Below, piece after piece: positions 7,918 through 14,560 of a stretch of DNA of 22,543 nucleotides. Numbering within the stretch: position 1 is the first letter of the stretch; every line of letters starts with the position of its first letter. This stretch comes from JASLPR01 sp964496475 (lineage in GTDB: Bacteria > Chloroflexota > UBA11872 > VXNJ01). Under the pieces are notes generated by a model. The model saw only the letters and a list, made by a program, of their open reading frames with translations. It was not told the DNA's origin and searched no databases. Location of the stretch: positions 1 through 22,543 of the forward strand of contig CAZBZS010000036.1 in assembly GCA_964496475.1 (NCBI GenBank), in the 5' to 3' direction. Position numbers and translations under genes: made by a program.

Positions 7918-8024
7918 CTAAATACAGGTACAGGGGAAGAATTCGGTAATTGGCGCCGAAGGGGTTGGAAGCGATGGCCGGTCGGACCGAGCACGTCGGC
8001 TGATAGGTAGTATCTCCCCATTGT

Positions 8025-8046
8025 GGGCGGGTTTCGAGGCCCGCCC
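8025..8046. repeat. GGGCGGG palindromic hairpin, REP-like unit
   Basis: GGGCGGG (8025-8031) and CCCGCCC (8040-8046) form a perfect 7-bp stem with an 8-nt loop, TTTCGAGG. It lies about 190 bp from korA and 280 bp from the ABC gene, so it is not close to either start. Its form resembles dispersed intergenic palindromic elements found in several bacterial genomes; only one copy is in this window. Confidence 0.45.
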
Positions 8047-8219
8047 GAATTTATCATCGCCGTTCCGGCGCGAGCTCTGTCCGGAGCCTGATAGCAGGCA
8101 AACGGCAATTTGGAGCATCGCCGCACAGAACTCCGCATGACACGGATGACGACCGGACAAGTCTACTTCGGGATGGCGGTTTGTGGGCAATTCTAAACCA
8201 AGCTGGGGGTCGGAACAGG

Positions 8220-8236
8220 GAACCTGGGGAAGGTTC
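8220..8236 (+). promoter_or_regulatory. Inverted repeat next to the exporter promoter, possible operator
   Basis: GAACCT (8220-8225) and AGGTTC (8231-8236) are perfect inverted half-sites around GGGGA. The right arm ends one base before the putative -35 hexamer, a usual place for a regulator site. No adjacent regulator gene supports this, so it remains a candidate. Confidence 0.3.
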
Positions 8237-8237
8237 G

Positions 8238-8266
8238 TTGGACTGGGAGAGAGGGTGCGGTATCTT
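8238..8266 (+). promoter_or_regulatory. Candidate promoter of ABC exporter 1 operon
   Basis: TTGGAC (8238-8243), then exactly 17 nt, then TATCTT (8261-8266). The predicted transcript would begin near 8273, giving a leader of about 55 nt that opens with the 8278-8303 hairpin. It is among the better-spaced promoters in the window. Confidence 0.45.
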
Positions 8267-8277
8267 GTTTCGTTGGC

Positions 8278-8303
8278 GTACGGCGACCTGCCGGCCGCCG
8301 TAC
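8278..8303 (+). promoter_or_regulatory. Leader hairpin before ABC exporter 1
   Basis: GTACGGCG (8278-8285) and CGCCGTAC (8296-8303) are perfect 8-bp inverted repeats around a 10-nt loop that itself holds the palindrome GCCGGC. It ends about 14 nt before the GGGAG ribosome-binding site of the ATPase gene. It could be a DNA operator or a 5' mRNA stabiliser; the sequence does not decide. Confidence 0.4.
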
Positions 8304-8327
8304 CGAAACTGAATTTGGGAGTGGCGC

Positions 8328-9230
8328 TTGGCCGTCGTTGAGGTACAGGAGCTTTATAAGCATTACGGTGAGATTCGCGCCGTAGACGGGCTGTCGTTTG
8401 AGGTGGAGGAGGGTGAGATATTCGGGATGCTGGGCCCCAACGGTGCCGGGAAGAGCACGACGGTGGAGATCGTAGAGGGGATTCGTGTAATGGACAGGGG
8501 GGTGGTGCGGGTGCTGGGGCTGGACCCGCGCGCGGATTCGTCCCGNNNNNNNNNNCAGCTACAGTCCACGTCTCTGTATCCGCGATTGAACGCGCGGGAA
8601 CACCTGAAGATGTTTGGGCGGCTGTACGAGCGATCGCGCGACCCGGAAGAAATAATCGATCTGGTGGGGCTGCGGGAGCGGGTGTCGGGCCTGGCGAAGG
8701 ACCTGAGCGGGGGACAGCAGCAGCGTCTCTCGGTGGGATTGGCGCTGATCAACGACCCGGAAGTCGTGTTTCTCGACGAGCCGACGACGGGGATGGATCC
8801 GCAGGCGCGCCGGCACCTGTGGGATGTGGTGAACAGGATGCGGGACCGGGGCAAGACGGTGTTGCTGACGACTCACTACATGGAGGAGGCGGAGCACCTG
8901 TGCGACCGGGTGGCAATTGTGGATTATGGGAAGATCATCGCGCTGGACCGGCCACGAAGACTGATCGCGGAGCATTTTGCGGAGTCAATGATCACGTTTG
9001 AGTCGGACGGGGAGCCCGATCTGGACGAACTGCAGAGACTGCCGGCGGTTACAAGCGCGGCGAGCAATGACGGCACGGTGGAGCTGTTTTCGGCGGATAT
9101 CTCGTCGACCATCGGGGCGCTGCTGGACTACGCAGCGGAGCACGATATTCGGATAGCGGACCTGCATGTGAGGCGGGCGACGTTGGAAGACGTGTTTTTG
9201 AAGCTCACCGGCAGAGGGATACGAGATTGA
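8328..9230 (+). CDS. ABC-2 type exporter 1, ATP-binding protein (interrupted by an assembly gap)
   Basis: The cytoplasmic ATPase of an ABC-2 exporter of the drug/antibiotic (CcmA-like) class. Walker A is GPNGAGKST, the Q-loop region is QLQSTSLYPRL, the signature is LSGGQQQR, Walker B is VVFLDEPTTGMD, and the H-loop lies in TTHYMEEAEHLCD. A roughly 80-residue C-terminal domain follows, ending LEDVFLKLTGRG as in this class. The TTG start at 8328 follows GGGAG; it gives AVVEVQELYKHYGE. Ten N (8546-8555) fall between DPRADSS and QLQS, just before the Q-loop. Relatives have about eight further residues there (an LRRRIGV-like stretch), so the real gap is probably longer than ten bases. The frame is the same on both sides. 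The stop overlaps the TTG start of the permease. The substrate is unknown. Confidence 0.93.
   Translation: MAVVEVQELYKHYGEIRAVDGLSFEVEEGEIFGMLGPNGAGKSTTVEIVEGIRVMDRGVVRVLGLDPRADSSXXXXQLQSTSLYPRLNAREHLKMFGRLYERSRDPEEIIDLVGLRERVSGLAKDLSGGQQQRLSVGLALINDPEVVFLDEPTTGMDPQARRHLWDVVNRMRDRGKTVLLTTHYMEEAEHLCDRVAIVDYGKIIALDRPRRLIAEHFAESMITFESDGEPDLDELQRLPAVTSAASNDGTVELFSADISSTIGALLDYAAEHDIRIADLHVRRATLEDVFLKLTGRGIRD
8546..8555. other. Assembly gap (10 N)
   Basis: Ten undetermined bases inside the exporter 1 ATPase gene. The number is probably a placeholder rather than a measured length, because the conserved sequence expected here is longer. Linkage of the left and right halves of the window rests on this join, although the single ABC ATPase reading through it in frame supports the join being right. 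Confidence 0.97.
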
Positions 9231-10312
9231 GGCCCGTGAGCGCCCTGATCGGGGGGCTGGCGCGGGAATTCATGCGGGATCGGACGGCGCTGTTTTTCAC
9301 GCTGCTTTTCCCAGTGGTGTTCATGCTGCTCTTGGGAATGTTTTTCGCGGGGGGTGGGGCGGATGGGTCGGAATACGAGGTTGGGCTGATCGATAGGGAC
9401 GGGACGGAGGCGTCGGCCTGGCTGGGGGTGGCGATCGAGTCGGTGCCGGGGTTTGGGGTGAGCTCCGGGAGTCTGACGGAGGAAATCCAATCGCTGCAAG
9501 AGGGCGATCGGCATGTGGTGGTGGAGATTCCGAATGGCTTCGCGGCGTCGTTGGAACAAGGGGCGGAGGCGAGCGTGCGGGTGCATCTCGATCCCAGCCG
9601 CAACAGCAGCCGGCAGGTGGTGGCGCCGATCGTGGAGAAGGTGCTGGACGGGTATGACCGGGCGCGCACGGGCACGCCGAGGCTGGTGCTGATGGAGACG
9701 GTGTCGGTGCTGGGCTCGCGTTTGCGGGCGATCGATTTTGTGGGACCAGGACTGGTGGCGATGAGCGTGATGCAGCTGGGGCTGTTTGGCTCGATCAACC
9801 TGGTGGCGAAGCGGGAGAAGCAGGTGCTGAAACGCCTGGGGGCGACGCCGGCGTCGCGCTGGATGGTGCTGACGGCGGAGGTTCTGTTCAGATTGATGGT
9901 CACGGCGGTGCAGGCAACGATATTGATTGTGATCCTGCTGCTGGTATTTGGAGTGGCGGTGAATCGGCTGGGCTGGCTGGTGGGAATGCTGGCGTTGGGG
10001 GCACTGGCGTTTATCGGGATCGGCTACGCGGCGTCGTCGTTCGCCCGGACGGAAGAGGCGATGCTACCGATCGTGCAGCTCATTTCGTTGCCGATGCTGT
10101 TCCTCTCTGGCATTTTCTTCCCTATCGACAGCCTGCCGGGGATCGTTGAGACGGTGGTGCGAACTTTCCCGCTCACCTATTTCGGCGATGGCGTGCGCCA
10201 GCTGATGGTGGGGGGATCGCCGCTGAATGAGATGTGGGTGAATGTGGTGGTGCTGGTGGGCTGGCTGGCGGCGTCGTTCGCGGTGGCGGTGCGGTTCTTT
10301 AAGTGGGAGTAG
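9227..10312 (+). CDS. ABC-2 type exporter 1, permease
   Basis: The membrane partner of the preceding ATPase, 361 aa. One N-terminal membrane helix (TALFFTLLFPVVFMLLLGMFF) is followed by an external domain of roughly 150 residues. About five helices then follow, from VAMSVMQLGLFGSINLV to VVVLVGWLAASFAVAV. The sequences KRLGATPASRWMVL, LPMLFLSGIFFPIDSLP and VVRTFPLTYFGDGVR are typical of the ABC2_membrane_3 family. The TTG start at 9227 overlaps the ATPase stop (TTGA), with an AGAGGG sequence about seven nt upstream, so the two are coupled at 1:1. It ends 27 bp from the convergent spermidine-synthase-like gene. Export of a drug, lipid or natural product is the family role; no substrate can be inferred here. 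Confidence 0.91.
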   Translation: MRPVSALIGGLAREFMRDRTALFFTLLFPVVFMLLLGMFFAGGGADGSEYEVGLIDRDGTEASAWLGVAIESVPGFGVSSGSLTEEIQSLQEGDRHVVVEIPNGFAASLEQGAEASVRVHLDPSRNSSRQVVAPIVEKVLDGYDRARTGTPRLVLMETVSVLGSRLRAIDFVGPGLVAMSVMQLGLFGSINLVAKREKQVLKRLGATPASRWMVLTAEVLFRLMVTAVQATILIVILLLVFGVAVNRLGWLVGMLALGALAFIGIGYAASSFARTEEAMLPIVQLISLPMLFLSGIFFPIDSLPGIVETVVRTFPLTYFGDGVRQLMVGGSPLNEMWVNVVVLVGWLAASFAVAVRFFKWE

Positions 10313-10339
10313 GGGGCGATGGAAGCCATGGGCGTGGAA

Positions 10340-11935
10340 TCAGTCGGCGGTGACGGCCAGGATCATCTGGTGGACTACCTGCTCGACGGGGGCCAGGTCG
10401 TCGGTGAAGGCGCCTTCAGCAGTATCGACGGCGTAAACCTGTGGGGTCCGTTTCATAATCATGGAGATGATGGGCTCGTCAACTGCGCTCAGGCTGGCGA
10501 TGACATTTTCCGGGACCAGAGGGTGGCTGGAAGCGAAAATGAGGTTATTGGACGTGGTGGAGGGGACGATGACGACGACGTAAGGGAAGACGGCGCGCAT
10601 GGTGTGGCTGAGGGCCTGGACGAGGCGGTCGTCGCGGTTGGGGCCTTGGCCGGCGTTGAGGACTACGAGGCCGTCATCCGAGAGATGCGCCTGAATTTCG
10701 CGAAAAAATTCGACGGTAGTGAGCTGGAACGGGATGTAAGGCGGGCGGTAGGCGTCGATGGCGACAACGTCGTAGATGCGGTCGGTGCGGCGGAGGAAGT
10801 AGCGACCGTCTTCGGTGATAGCGTTGAGATTTGGCTCATTCATATCAAAAAAGCGGCGGCCGACCTCGATTACACCGGGATCGATCTCAATTCCGTCGAT
10901 GTGGACGTCGGGGCCGAAGAGTTCGGTGTAGAGCTTGGGGACGGTGCCGGCTCCGAGTCCAATGACGAGGAGATTAGCCATTTTGCCGGGTTGGTCGGCC
11001 CGCAAAAAGGGGGCGAGCAGGAAGTAGTCCCAGGGTCCGCCGCTGAGGGGTTGGGGGTCCTGGTTCAGGAAATAGACCGAGTGGGTGGCGACACGCTCCT
11101 CGTTGTTGAGGATCAGACGGCGGACGCCTGACGGAGTGTCCTGCACCTGGATGTAGTTGAAGAGCGATTCGCCTTCGAATCGTAGTTCGCCCAATGCGGC
11201 CTCACGGATGGTGGGATTGGTGATGTTGGCGAATATCGCAAGGAGGAGAATCAGCACGACGGGAACCCAGTAGATGGCCTGGCGGAGACCGAAGGCGGCC
11301 AGGAGAACCAGGGCGAAGGCAAAGGTGAGGATGGTGTTGCGGGTGCCGATGTTCGGGATGAGCAGGAGGACGGGCAGGAAGGCACCGAGCAGGCTGCCCA
11401 CGGTGCCCAGGGCGTAAACGCGGCCGGCGATCTCGCCGGTGGAGCTGACGCCGGCGGTGCTGAGGCGGATGGCGAAGGGCGAGACGAACCCGAGCAGGGT
11501 GATGGGAACGGCGAAGAGGATGAGGACGCCAATTAACGACCCGATGAAGGCGCCCATGGAAAGGGAGGCCATGGCGTCGACGGAAAAGGAAAGGATGGGA
11601 CGGGAGATGAAGGGAATGAGGGCGATCAGGAGTCCGGCCAGCATTATGAGTTTGAGGAGGAGGCGGTCGTCAGGGCGGCGGTCGGCGAGTCTGCCACCCA
11701 GGTAGTACCCGACGGAGAGGTAGAGGAGGATGAGGCCGATGAGGATGGCCCAGACGAGGATGTTGTTGCCGTAGAAGGGGGCGAGTAGGCGGGAGGCGCT
11801 GAGCTCGACGCCGAGGGTGGTCATGCCGCCAAAGAACACCAGGACTAGCAGCATGTTGTTCCGGATGGTGCGGGGATACAGGGGCGGATCGGTGGCGGCG
11901 ATGGTGGCATCGGTGTGGGGATCGGCGGAAGTCAT
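10340..11935 (-). CDS. Fused membrane / spermidine synthase-like protein
   Basis: 531 aa. The N-terminal half has about seven membrane helices (from MLLVLVFFGGMTTLGVE to WVPVVLILLLAIFANI). The C-terminal half is a polyamine-synthase-type Rossmann methyltransferase fold with the cofactor loop LLVIGLGAGTVPKLY, acidic IDGIEIDPGVIEVGRRFF, ITEDGRYFL and YDVVAIDAYRPPYIPFQLTT. Genuine spermidine synthases have a D-(S/T)-x-D-P style active site at the last motif. Here the first Asp is kept but the second is replaced by the RPP stretch, so aminopropyl transfer is doubtful and the real reaction is unknown. ATG 11935 has no Shine-Dalgarno; ATG 11854 (residue 28), just before the first helix, is an alternative. 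It lies 51 bp downstream of the gamma-glutamyltransferase gene on the same strand. Confidence 0.85.
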   Translation of the reverse strand: MTSADPHTDATIAATDPPLYPRTIRNNMLLVLVFFGGMTTLGVELSASRLLAPFYGNNILVWAILIGLILLYLSVGYYLGGRLADRRPDDRLLLKLIMLAGLLIALIPFISRPILSFSVDAMASLSMGAFIGSLIGVLILFAVPITLLGFVSPFAIRLSTAGVSSTGEIAGRVYALGTVGSLLGAFLPVLLLIPNIGTRNTILTFAFALVLLAAFGLRQAIYWVPVVLILLLAIFANITNPTIREAALGELRFEGESLFNYIQVQDTPSGVRRLILNNEERVATHSVYFLNQDPQPLSGGPWDYFLLAPFLRADQPGKMANLLVIGLGAGTVPKLYTELFGPDVHIDGIEIDPGVIEVGRRFFDMNEPNLNAITEDGRYFLRRTDRIYDVVAIDAYRPPYIPFQLTTVEFFREIQAHLSDDGLVVLNAGQGPNRDDRLVQALSHTMRAVFPYVVVIVPSTTSNNLIFASSHPLVPENVIASLSAVDEPIISMIMKRTPQVYAVDTAEGAFTDDLAPVEQVVHQMILAVTAD

Positions 11936-11986
11936 GAGCGGTAGGATACCCGGATTGTGGTGGGTTGGGGGTGGGAAGTCTGGTTG

Positions 11987-13582
11987 CTAGTAGCCGATGG
12001 CCTGCCCGTGCCAGCGGGGGTCGGAACCGGCCATGAAGCTGCCGTTGTCGGGGTCGATGGCGATGAGGTGGGCGCGGGAGGGATTTCCCCAGGCGCCGTA
12101 GGAAGTGATCACATGGCCGCGGTCGCGGAGGTGGCCGGCGAGGGCGGAGTTCAAGCGGGTTTCGAGACCGGCGACGCCGGTGAGCTCGTCGTGTCCCCAG
12201 CGAGGGGCTTCGACGGCCTTCTGGACGTGCATGCCGTGGTCGATAACGTTGCTGATCAGCTGGAAATTGGTCTGGACCTGGTAGTGTCCCCCGGGGGTGC
12301 CGCCGAGGAGATAGGGCCGGCCGTCGCGCAGGACCATGTAGGTGTTGAGAGTGTGCATGGTGCGCTTGCCGGGACGGAGGAAGTTAGGCGCGCTCGGGTC
12401 GAGGGAGAAGCCAGTCATGCGGTTGTTGAGGAGAACGCCGGTGCCGTCGGGGATGACACCGCAGCCGAAACCCTCGAAAAGGCTCTGGATGTAGGTGATG
12501 GCGTTGCCGTCGGCATCGACGGCGGCGATGACGGTGGTGTCGCTGCCTTCGTTGAGTCGGCCCGGAGGGGGATCGTTGACTGCGTGCCCCGGATCGATGG
12601 CGGCGCGCCGGCGGGCGGCGAATTCTTCGGAGAGGAGGCGAGGCATGTCGTAATTGACGTGGTTGGGGTCGCCGAGGAAGCCGTGGCGGTCGGCGAAGGC
12701 GAGTTTCTTGGCTTCGAGCATAGTGTGGACGGTGTCGGCGGCGCCGAAGCCGGTGGCGGCGAAATCGAAGCCGGCGGCGATGTTGAGCTGAGAGAGCAGG
12801 ACGTAGCCTTGGCTGACGGGAGGCTGGCCGGCGATCTGGTAACCGCGGTAGGTGGTGTAGATGGGCTCGCCGACGTCGCACCGGTAGGCGGCGAGATCGG
12901 TGGCGGTCATCCAGGCGTCGTGCTCGTAGGACCAGGTGTCGAGTTTCTGCGCGAATTCGCCCTGATAGAAGGCATCGGCGCCGCCGGTGGCGATAGAGCG
13001 GAGGGTGGAGGCGAGGTCGGTTTGCACGAGTATCGCGCCGGCTCGTAAGGGTTCGCCGCCGGGGTAGAAGAGAGCAAGCCCGGTGGTGGAGGCGCTGAGT
13101 TTTTCGTGACTGTTGGCGATGGCGCTGCTGAGGGCGTAGCTGATGGGGAAGCCGCGTTCGGCGTAGTCGATGGCGGGTTGGAGGAGGCGGGGGAGATCGA
13201 AGTGGCAGTGGCCCTTGGCCAGGGTGTCCCAGGCGGATACGGCGCCGGGGACGGAGGCGGAGCGCAGGCCAATCTGCGGAATTCTGCCGGAAAAGGCGTC
13301 GGGATCAGCGGCGGTGGGCGCGGGCCCGCTGGCGTTGAGGGCTTGCAGGTGGTCATGACCGGCGGATTGATAAATGGAAAATGCGTCACCGCCGACGTGG
13401 TTGGAGCTGGGCTCGACGACGGCAATGACGGCGGCCATGGTGACGATGGCGTCGAAGGCGTTGCCGCCGGCCTGCATGGTGGCGAGACCGGCGGAGGTGG
13501 CGAGAGGATGGCCGGAAGAGACCAGTCCATTGAGGCCGGTGGTGGGGCCTCGGCCGGTGCTTTCAAATGATGGCTGGCTGAT
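11987..13582 (-). CDS. Gamma-glutamyltransferase family protein, probable ATC start
   Basis: An N-terminal-nucleophile hydrolase of the gamma-glutamyltranspeptidase family, made as one chain and cut autocatalytically into two subunits. Seen are NGLVSSGHPLATSAGL, GGNAFDAIV, VEPSSNHVGGDAF, SVPGAVSAWD and LQPAIDYAERGFPIS. The cleavage site and nucleophile lie at GSDTTVIAAVDADGNAIT (Thr 349-350), followed by GFGCGVIPDGTGVLLNN. The His that follows the nucleophile in classical enzymes is Val, as in YwrD-like members, so the substrate may not be glutathione. No signal peptide is seen, which suggests a cytoplasmic location. ATC 13582-13580, seven nt after GAGG (13593-13590), gives (M)SQPSFESTGRG and 531 aa. 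No ATG, GTG or TTG is available near the family's normal start; the next ATG lies inside the conserved region. Confidence 0.92.
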   Translation of the reverse strand: MSQPSFESTGRGPTTGLNGLVSSGHPLATSAGLATMQAGGNAFDAIVTMAAVIAVVEPSSNHVGGDAFSIYQSAGHDHLQALNASGPAPTAADPDAFSGRIPQIGLRSASVPGAVSAWDTLAKGHCHFDLPRLLQPAIDYAERGFPISYALSSAIANSHEKLSASTTGLALFYPGGEPLRAGAILVQTDLASTLRSIATGGADAFYQGEFAQKLDTWSYEHDAWMTATDLAAYRCDVGEPIYTTYRGYQIAGQPPVSQGYVLLSQLNIAAGFDFAATGFGAADTVHTMLEAKKLAFADRHGFLGDPNHVNYDMPRLLSEEFAARRRAAIDPGHAVNDPPPGRLNEGSDTTVIAAVDADGNAITYIQSLFEGFGCGVIPDGTGVLLNNRMTGFSLDPSAPNFLRPGKRTMHTLNTYMVLRDGRPYLLGGTPGGHYQVQTNFQLISNVIDHGMHVQKAVEAPRWGHDELTGVAGLETRLNSALAGHLRDRGHVITSYGAWGNPSRAHLIAIDPDNGSFMAGSDPRWHGQAIGY

Positions 13583-13676
13583 TTGTGGTCCTCTCTTGGC
13601 GGTTTGGCGGTACGGTCGGGTGTTGGTCGCGCCGGGGCATATGATATTCGGCGACGGCGAGATCGAGGAGGAATCG
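13583..13676. promoter_or_regulatory. Divergent promoter region, gamma-glutamyltransferase / nucleoside hydrolase
   Basis: This 94-bp spacer separates two divergent genes. It holds an AT-rich island, CATATGATATTCG (13639-13651), that reads TATGAT on the + strand and TATCAT on the - strand. These are good -10 matches for each direction. No convincing -35 was found for either, so a shared promoter core is only a suggestion. Confidence 0.3.
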
Positions 13677-14552
13677 ATGGCGGAGCCGGTAAGGCTGATT
13701 CTGGATACGGACGTGGGGGACGACGTGGACGATGCATTCGCAATCGTGCAAGCGACGTTGCATCCGGGCATCGAGCTGGTTGCGGTGACGACCTGTTACG
13801 GGGATACGGGGTTTCGGGCGAGGCTGGCGAAGGTGGTGCTGGAGGCGATGGGGGCGGGGGCGACGCCGGTGCTGGCGGGACCGGAGAGGCGATTCACGGA
13901 CGCGAGTGCGGTGTCGACGCAGATGCAGTCGGGCGAGGGCTTTGTGGGGGAAGCGGGTGGATCGTTCGGGGATGCGGTGGAATACCTGCTGGAGACGGTG
14001 ATGGAAGAGCCAGGGAAGGTAACGGTCTGCGCGGTGGGTCCGCTGACAAATATCGCGGTGGCAATGCGCCGGGAGGTGGGATTCGCCGGGGCGCTGAAGC
14101 GGCTGGTAATTATGGGCGGCAGCGTGCCGCAGGGGGAGGAGGATAAGGATTACAATTTCTACTGCGACCCGGCGGCGGCGGTGGCGGTATTGAACTCGGA
14201 GGCTCGGATCAGACTGGGCCCGCTGCAGGTGACGCGAGAGGCGCGATTTGGGCAGGAGGATCGGTCGAAAGCGCTGGATACCGGGTCGGAACTGGCGCGG
14301 CTGCTGATCGCGATGTTCGATCAGTACGTGGAGTGCCACGAGCGGGACTGGACGCCGCTGTATGACCCGGCGACGCTGGGAACGATTTACGACGAGTCGT
14401 TCGTGAAGATGGAGCGACGACCGCTGCGGGCGGAACGGTTCGGGAACAGTGTCCGCCTGGAGGAGGGCGGTGGGGCGGTGGAAGTGATTGATGAAGTCGA
14501 CGGACCAAAATTCATCGCGCATGTGGTCGAGTTGCTAGGGACGACAAGGTGA
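13677..14552 (+). CDS. Nucleoside hydrolase family protein
   Basis: An inosine-uridine-preferring nucleoside hydrolase-like enzyme, which cleaves the N-glycosidic bond of ribonucleosides to base and ribose using a calcium ion. The N-terminal ILDTDVGDDVDDAFAI is the calcium-binding Asp cluster in the DTDIGDDIDD form used by a large subgroup. Further matches are VTTCYGDTGFRARLA, VCAVGPLTNIAVAM, VIMGGS, DYNFYCDPAAAVAV and the late acidic site PLYDPATLG. The 291-aa length is close to the family norm. ATG 13677 follows GAGGAGGA and is the clear start, although the frame stays open upstream. The stop overlaps possible starts of the following ABC ATPase, so both are likely one operon. Nucleoside salvage is the family role; base preference cannot be told. 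Confidence 0.88.
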   Translation: MAEPVRLILDTDVGDDVDDAFAIVQATLHPGIELVAVTTCYGDTGFRARLAKVVLEAMGAGATPVLAGPERRFTDASAVSTQMQSGEGFVGEAGGSFGDAVEYLLETVMEEPGKVTVCAVGPLTNIAVAMRREVGFAGALKRLVIMGGSVPQGEEDKDYNFYCDPAAAVAVLNSEARIRLGPLQVTREARFGQEDRSKALDTGSELARLLIAMFDQYVECHERDWTPLYDPATLGTIYDESFVKMERRPLRAERFGNSVRLEEGGGAVEVIDEVDGPKFIAHVVELLGTTR

Positions 14553-14560
14553 TGAAAGGT

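Larger units (their letters stand above)
7840..8327. other. Long intergenic region between divergent korA and ABC exporter 1
   Basis: No convincing gene or RNA family was recognised in these 488 bases. It holds, in order: a leader stem-loop for korA (7878-7917) just downstream of a weak AT-rich korA promoter candidate (TAAATA on the + strand, 7919-7924); an isolated strong palindromic hairpin (8025-8046); an inverted repeat (8220-8236) touching a promoter (8238-8266) for the exporter; and a hairpin in the exporter's leader (8278-8303). Each structured item is listed separately where supportable. Confidence 0.8.

Noticed and set aside
8025..8046. tRNA T-arm-like sequence (TTCGAGG within a GC stem)
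   Set aside because: The loop register is wrong (8 nt) and no acceptor, D or anticodon arm is present around it.
13374..13676. N-terminal extension of the nucleoside hydrolase from 13374
   Set aside because: It overlaps the gamma-glutamyltransferase gene on the other strand and lacks conserved sequence; ATG 13677 has a strong ribosome-binding site and begins at the family motif.
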